From an uncultured Synergistales bacterium (GTDB lineage: Bacteria; Synergistota; Synergistia; Synergistales; Aminobacteriaceae): DNA of 9,201 nucleotides. Each line of letters starts with the position of its first letter. The first letter of the stretch is position 1. The stretch is taken from positions 1 through 9,201 of the forward strand of contig CALFXN010000035.1 of the NCBI GenBank assembly GCA_937957815.1, given 5' to 3'. Position numbers and translations under genes: made by a program. Under the pieces are notes generated by a model that did not search any database, was not told the DNA's origin, and saw nothing but the letters and a program-made list of their open reading frames with translations. Shown piece after piece: positions 7,201 through 9,201 of the stretch.

Positions 7201-9201
7201 GTGACGGAGCGTCCCGTAAAGGCCGTCGGATAGAAGGATCCCGTTTCGTGGTATCCTTGGGCGCGGACGATCGTCTGTCGGTTGCCCGCCGGGACGCGCG
7301 TCGTGACGGTCCCGTCGTTGCAGTCGCGCCATGCCGTGTTCAGCAGGAAGCAGGTGAATTTCGGGATGGCTTTTCCCGTGAGCGCGTCGAGAACCCTCAG
7401 CGAGAGCTCGCCCGTCGCCGGTCGCATCCGGATCGTCCGGACGACGGTTTTCCCCGGAAACGTCGTCGGATAGAAGGATCCGGTCTCGTAATATCCTTCC
7501 GCGCGGATGATCGTCTGCCGGTTCCCGGCCGGAGCCGTGGCGCTGATCGCGCCGTCGCGTCCATCCTGCCACGCCGCGCCCAGCAGGTAGCAGGAGAACT
7601 TCGGAATCGGCTTTCCCGTGAGCGCGTCGACGACGCGGAAGGAAATCGTTCCCTGGGAGACGTCGCCCGATGTGAGGACGTACTCCTCGTCGGCATCGGA
7701 GGCTCCGCCGAGATAGCCCTGCGTCGTGAACGCGGGATAGCCGTCCGCGGAGAACGAGAGCTCGAAGACACCCGCGGCGAGATCGGTCGCGAAACGCCCG
7801 TCGCTCGCGGTAGTCATCGTTTTCATCGACTCTCCCTGTCTGACGGCGACCGTGACGTTCGACACGGGGTGTCCCGTTGCGTCGCGGACGACGCCCGAGT
7901 ACGGAAGCGAGATCTGCGACAGGTAGACCTCGTCCGTGAGCGTCTCCTCGCGCCCCGTTCCGGAGAAGAAGAACTCCGTACGCAGGGCCGCGTAGCCGTC
8001 CTTTACGAACTCGAGGATCTGGCGTCCTCTCGGGACATTGAGACGAATGACCCCGTCGGAGCCCGAAAGTCCCATGTCACGTCGCGTCTCTCCCTCGATC
8101 CGGAAGACGCGAACCTCGCCGATCGCCTTCGCCGTGCGCTGGTCCCTGACGACGACGGGCCAGATCGTATGGACGGGGACCATGTAGAATTCCTCGACGT
8201 CGCCCGAGCGATAGCTCGCCACGATCTCCGTGGCGAGCTCCTCGTAGCGGTCCTTTTTGAAAAGCAGCGCCGTCCTTCCGTCGGGGACCCTGAGCGTCGC
8301 GTTTCCCGACGCGTCGGTCTCCGCCGAGGTAGTGTTCCCGCCGGAAGTCGACGTCGACTGGATCGAAACTCCGGAGACGGGATTTCCCGTAAGGATGTCG
8401 CGAATTCTGACTTTCAACGTTCCCGGAGCCTTCGCCGTATCGACGGCCATATAGAGCTGGAGCACCGGTGGTTCGGAGACTGCCGGCAGGTTGACGGCCG
8501 TCACGGTCTCTGTCGAAAGCTTCTGATACCCGTTCGCTTCGGCGGCGACGACCCACCGTCCGTCCTCGAGACGCACCGTGCACGAACCGTCCTTTCCCGT
8601 CCGTCCCGAGGCGTCGCCTCCGGCTTGGGGAGGCTGCCCCGGACGCATCGCCGCGACGTCCGCACCCTCGATCGGCGCGCCTGTGACGAGGTCGGAGACG
8701 CGGACGACGAGCGCGCTTTTCACGGGACGGAGCGCGAGCGTACAGACGGATGGGCGTTCGCTGACCCACGTCTCGGTGTCGAGCGGATGGTATCCGTCGA
8801 GCCGGACTCGGATCTGGCGGCGTCCCGGACTGGTTCTGAAGATCGTCCCGCGGTTGACGTGCGTTGTCGCGTCGGCCGTCCACGCCTCCGCGTTCGTGCG
8901 CAGCCTGAACGCGACCGATGCGCCGGAAAGAGGTTTTCCGGTCACTTGGTCGATGAGCCGTATTTGCGTCTTGCCGCAGGCGGGGTACAGGTCGAGCGTC
9001 TGGTTCCAGCCTTCGAGAACCCGGAGCGGGAAGTCGCCGAGCCCGGCGCCGTCCTGGACGCATCGGACGGTATAGTCGCCCGGTTCGAGCGCGAGGGAAT
9101 AGATCCCCCTTGCGTCGCTCCTGATTTCGAGGACATTCGTCCCCTGAATGAACTGGATCGCCATGTCGGGGACAATCTCGTTCGTGACGCGGTCGAAGAG
9201 C
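4233..9201 (-). CDS. Giant modular repeat protein: CarboxypepD_reg-like and Ig/macroglobulin-like modules with C-terminal TPR (5' partial)
   Basis: This frame is open from the right edge to a TAG at 4233-4235, at least 1656 codons. The first ATG in view (9162-9164) is internal: it cuts through a module beginning at FDRVTNEIVPD, upstream of it. Numbering from that ATG, modules of about 80-98 residues run to about 1081, with starts near 65, 150, 248, 333, 418, 505, 585, 665, 745, 825, 913 and 1002. Most open with a beta-strand and D.(L/V)TG.P(I/V), as in carboxypeptidase regulatory-like domains, and many contain DGY or EGY. Modules 505-912 form the ETGSFYP array. About 1093-1186 looks like a CARDB/Ig domain (RPGERQTLQVTVENEGD), and 1189-1368 holds two macroglobulin-like domains (DKPRYSAGETIRLRV). 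About 1370-1474 is another beta domain, 1475-1527 an acidic Pro/Glu-rich linker, and 1529-1643 TPR-like helices. No membrane segment is visible in this part. Secretion is an inference, because the N-terminus is off-window. Function is unknown; adhesion, polysaccharide binding or scaffolding are possible. Confidence 0.85.
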   Translation of the reverse strand, partial: LFDRVTNEIVPDMAIQFIQGTNVLEIRSDARGIYSLALEPGDYTVRCVQDGAGLGDFPLRVLEGWNQTLDLYPACGKTQIRLIDQVTGKPLSGASVAFRLRTNAEAWTADATTHVNRGTIFRTSPGRRQIRVRLDGYHPLDTETWVSERPSVCTLALRPVKSALVVRVSDLVTGAPIEGADVAAMRPGQPPQAGGDASGRTGKDGSCTVRLEDGRWVVAAEANGYQKLSTETVTAVNLPAVSEPPVLQLYMAVDTAKAPGTLKVRIRDILTGNPVSGVSIQSTSTSGGNTTSAETDASGNATLRVPDGRTALLFKKDRYEELATEIVASYRSGDVEEFYMVPVHTIWPVVVRDQRTAKAIGEVRVFRIEGETRRDMGLSGSDGVIRLNVPRGRQILEFVKDGYAALRTEFFFSGTGREETLTDEVYLSQISLPYSGVVRDATGHPVSNVTVAVRQGESMKTMTTASDGRFATDLAAGVFELSFSADGYPAFTTQGYLGGASDADEEYVLTSGDVSQGTISFRVVDALTGKPIPKFSCYLLGAAWQDGRDGAISATAPAGNRQTIIRAEGYYETGSFYPTTFPGKTVVRTIRMRPATGELSLRVLDALTGKAIPKFTCFLLNTAWRDCNDGTVTTRVPAGNRQTIVRAQGYHETGSFYPTAFTGRSVTQTVFLWPVTGEMTFRVLDAITDAPLPVFSIYFMNSGWREGKDGVCAGTAEPGNRQTIIRAQGYLETGSFYPSTHHGRSVTRTIRLWPESGGTTFRVRDALTGEAISRFSAYLMSTNWQEGRDGEIRASVPPGNRQTIVRAEGYYETGSFYPTTFRGRDTGHTIFLWPSTGTMTFHARDALTGEPIAGPFSAYIQNNNWQRSEPAGSATPERTLSARAEPGNRQSILRADGYFETGSFYPTVIQGRDTELAMYLHPEAPQGLLSLRVEDIVTGMPIRNVTIVPSGERPISAPDGTATHAAKTHIRHQWFQASAPGYRTVSLPGYFVTGRQGVSLVLPMEEELPAGAGSLRVSVTDTSGAPLVDARVTLGGGGKERVASTDITGRAFFADIRSGIYTLSAQKSGHLGESAKSAVPGGTESLQALRLSPLGLVAARRPYSPRILSVPDAAVLRPGERQTLQVTVENEGDAAGRSVCVFDILGLLRNEQEVFLGARERKQISFEAVTPEDAVSSLLACSVTLENQTATGSLRIEAPSFRCVASTDREAYREGDTLSLRVHVSTDAKSGVFDDLQVRATFNETSLVRDLKVVSGEAVATFRDIPVAFRGNKLMFGLYHKTGRSVLIDAIPVPDAGRDVLLLPDKPRYSAGETIRLRVSGTPKGAVSLVSDLFPGSDREITLDDSGNGSVAIPLPTSMPTGTHTIRCGNATADIDIRGYETKILDRRIEPDAETGSLRLLWTAATLGRIPCRWSVTATSEGGTVEEEEIASGTLTLEGERADYDVTTDLEAGESRELTLTLLTEDAGENGDPVALIRYVWNVPVETEDGDALPETGAAEATEPPESKRKPGEIEAPAVSKDTVATPDAGTSEDVPARRTIAAAALQKHLAAQLRNEGAELQRSGRYSDALARYRESLTVLPDRELEEYAVKFETLLRKRAKRLADEGTALQRQKKYAEAIAKFRQSLEYYHTPKVEAHIRKLRDYMDALERRGK
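4236..4580 (-). other. C-terminal TPR-like helical domain of the giant protein
   Basis: The last 115 residues are predicted all-helical and differ sharply from the beta-rich rest. Two copies of a related pattern are visible. The first is LRNEGAELQRSGRYSDALARY and the residues after it (from about 1541); the second is LADEGTALQRQKKYAEAIAKF and the residues after it (from about 1591). They are spaced 50 residues apart with a helix between them (LEEYAVKFETLLRKRAKR). The G.Y..A......L core is the TPR consensus. TPRs usually bind partner proteins, so this may be a docking tail. Two copies is a low number; one more helix (KVEAHIRKLRDYMDAL) caps the end. Confidence 0.8.
6429..7652 (-). repeat. Five tandem in-frame coding repeats (ETGSFYP array; 4 x 240 bp + 264 bp)
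   Basis: Units on the minus strand are 7652-7413, 7412-7173, 7172-6933, 6932-6693 and 6692-6429. The first four are exactly 240 bp (80 residues) with no gaps; the fifth is 264 bp because of eight extra residues. Each unit starts with a G..(T/S)(F/L) strand and DA(L/I)T, has a Trp near position 28, and carries GNRQ(T/S)I.RA.GY followed one residue later by ETGSFYP. It ends in a Pro-containing tail (LWP in three copies). On the plus strand the landmark TAGAA(G/A)GATCC recurs at 6487, 6751, 6991, 7231 and 7471. A hand comparison of the 60-bp core of units 1 and 2 gives about 51 identities. The copies are therefore related at the DNA level and arose by tandem duplication within the gene. Confidence 0.95.

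Noticed and set aside
6429..7652. CRISPR-like or intergenic repeat array
   Set aside because: The period is 240 bp, the repeats are in frame, conservation follows codons, and protein motifs are kept. It is a coding repeat.

Overview
The window is GC-rich and densely coded. It holds four complete genes and two gene fragments, with only 35 bp of intergenic DNA (4198-4232). The left half is a rightward operon. The right half is one very large leftward gene that converges on it and runs off the right edge. An inner-membrane export system with a HlyD-type periplasmic adaptor suggests a bacterium with a Gram-negative (diderm) envelope. The sequence does not let me name a phylum or genus.

Left half (2-4197, + strand): this is a tightly coupled exporter operon. 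It contains the C-terminal end of a TetR/AcrR-type regulator, a HlyD/YbhG-like membrane fusion protein, two ABC ATPases and one ABC-2 permease. The genes overlap by 4 bp (ATGA), 4 bp (ATGA), 4 bp (GTGA) and 13 bp. Order and protein motifs match the E. coli cecR-ybhG-ybhF-ybhS-ybhR locus, with two differences. The double ATPase YbhF is split into two separate genes here, and only one permease gene is present before the operon ends. The two ATPases are complementary. The first lacks the Q-loop Gln and the H-loop His but keeps a good signature motif. The second has good catalytic loops but a degenerate signature. A heterodimer would therefore have one consensus and one degenerate ATP site.

Between the halves, a 28-bp perfect palindrome (4199-4226) lies between the two stop codons and is the likely shared, bidirectional terminator.

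Right half (4233-9201, - strand): this is a single open frame of at least 1656 codons whose start lies beyond the window. It encodes a modular protein. About thirteen beta-sandwich modules resembling carboxypeptidase regulatory-like (CarboxypepD_reg) domains come first, followed by several Ig/macroglobulin-like domains, an acidic Pro/Glu-rich linker and a C-terminal pair of TPR-like helical repeats. Five central modules form a tandem array with an exact 240-bp (80-residue) period in the first four copies and 264 bp in the fifth. Each copy has a nearly invariant core containing GNRQ and ETGSFYP. I do not recognise this repeat as a named family, and it is the most interesting feature of the window. 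Nothing in the sequence ties this protein to the exporter apart from adjacency.
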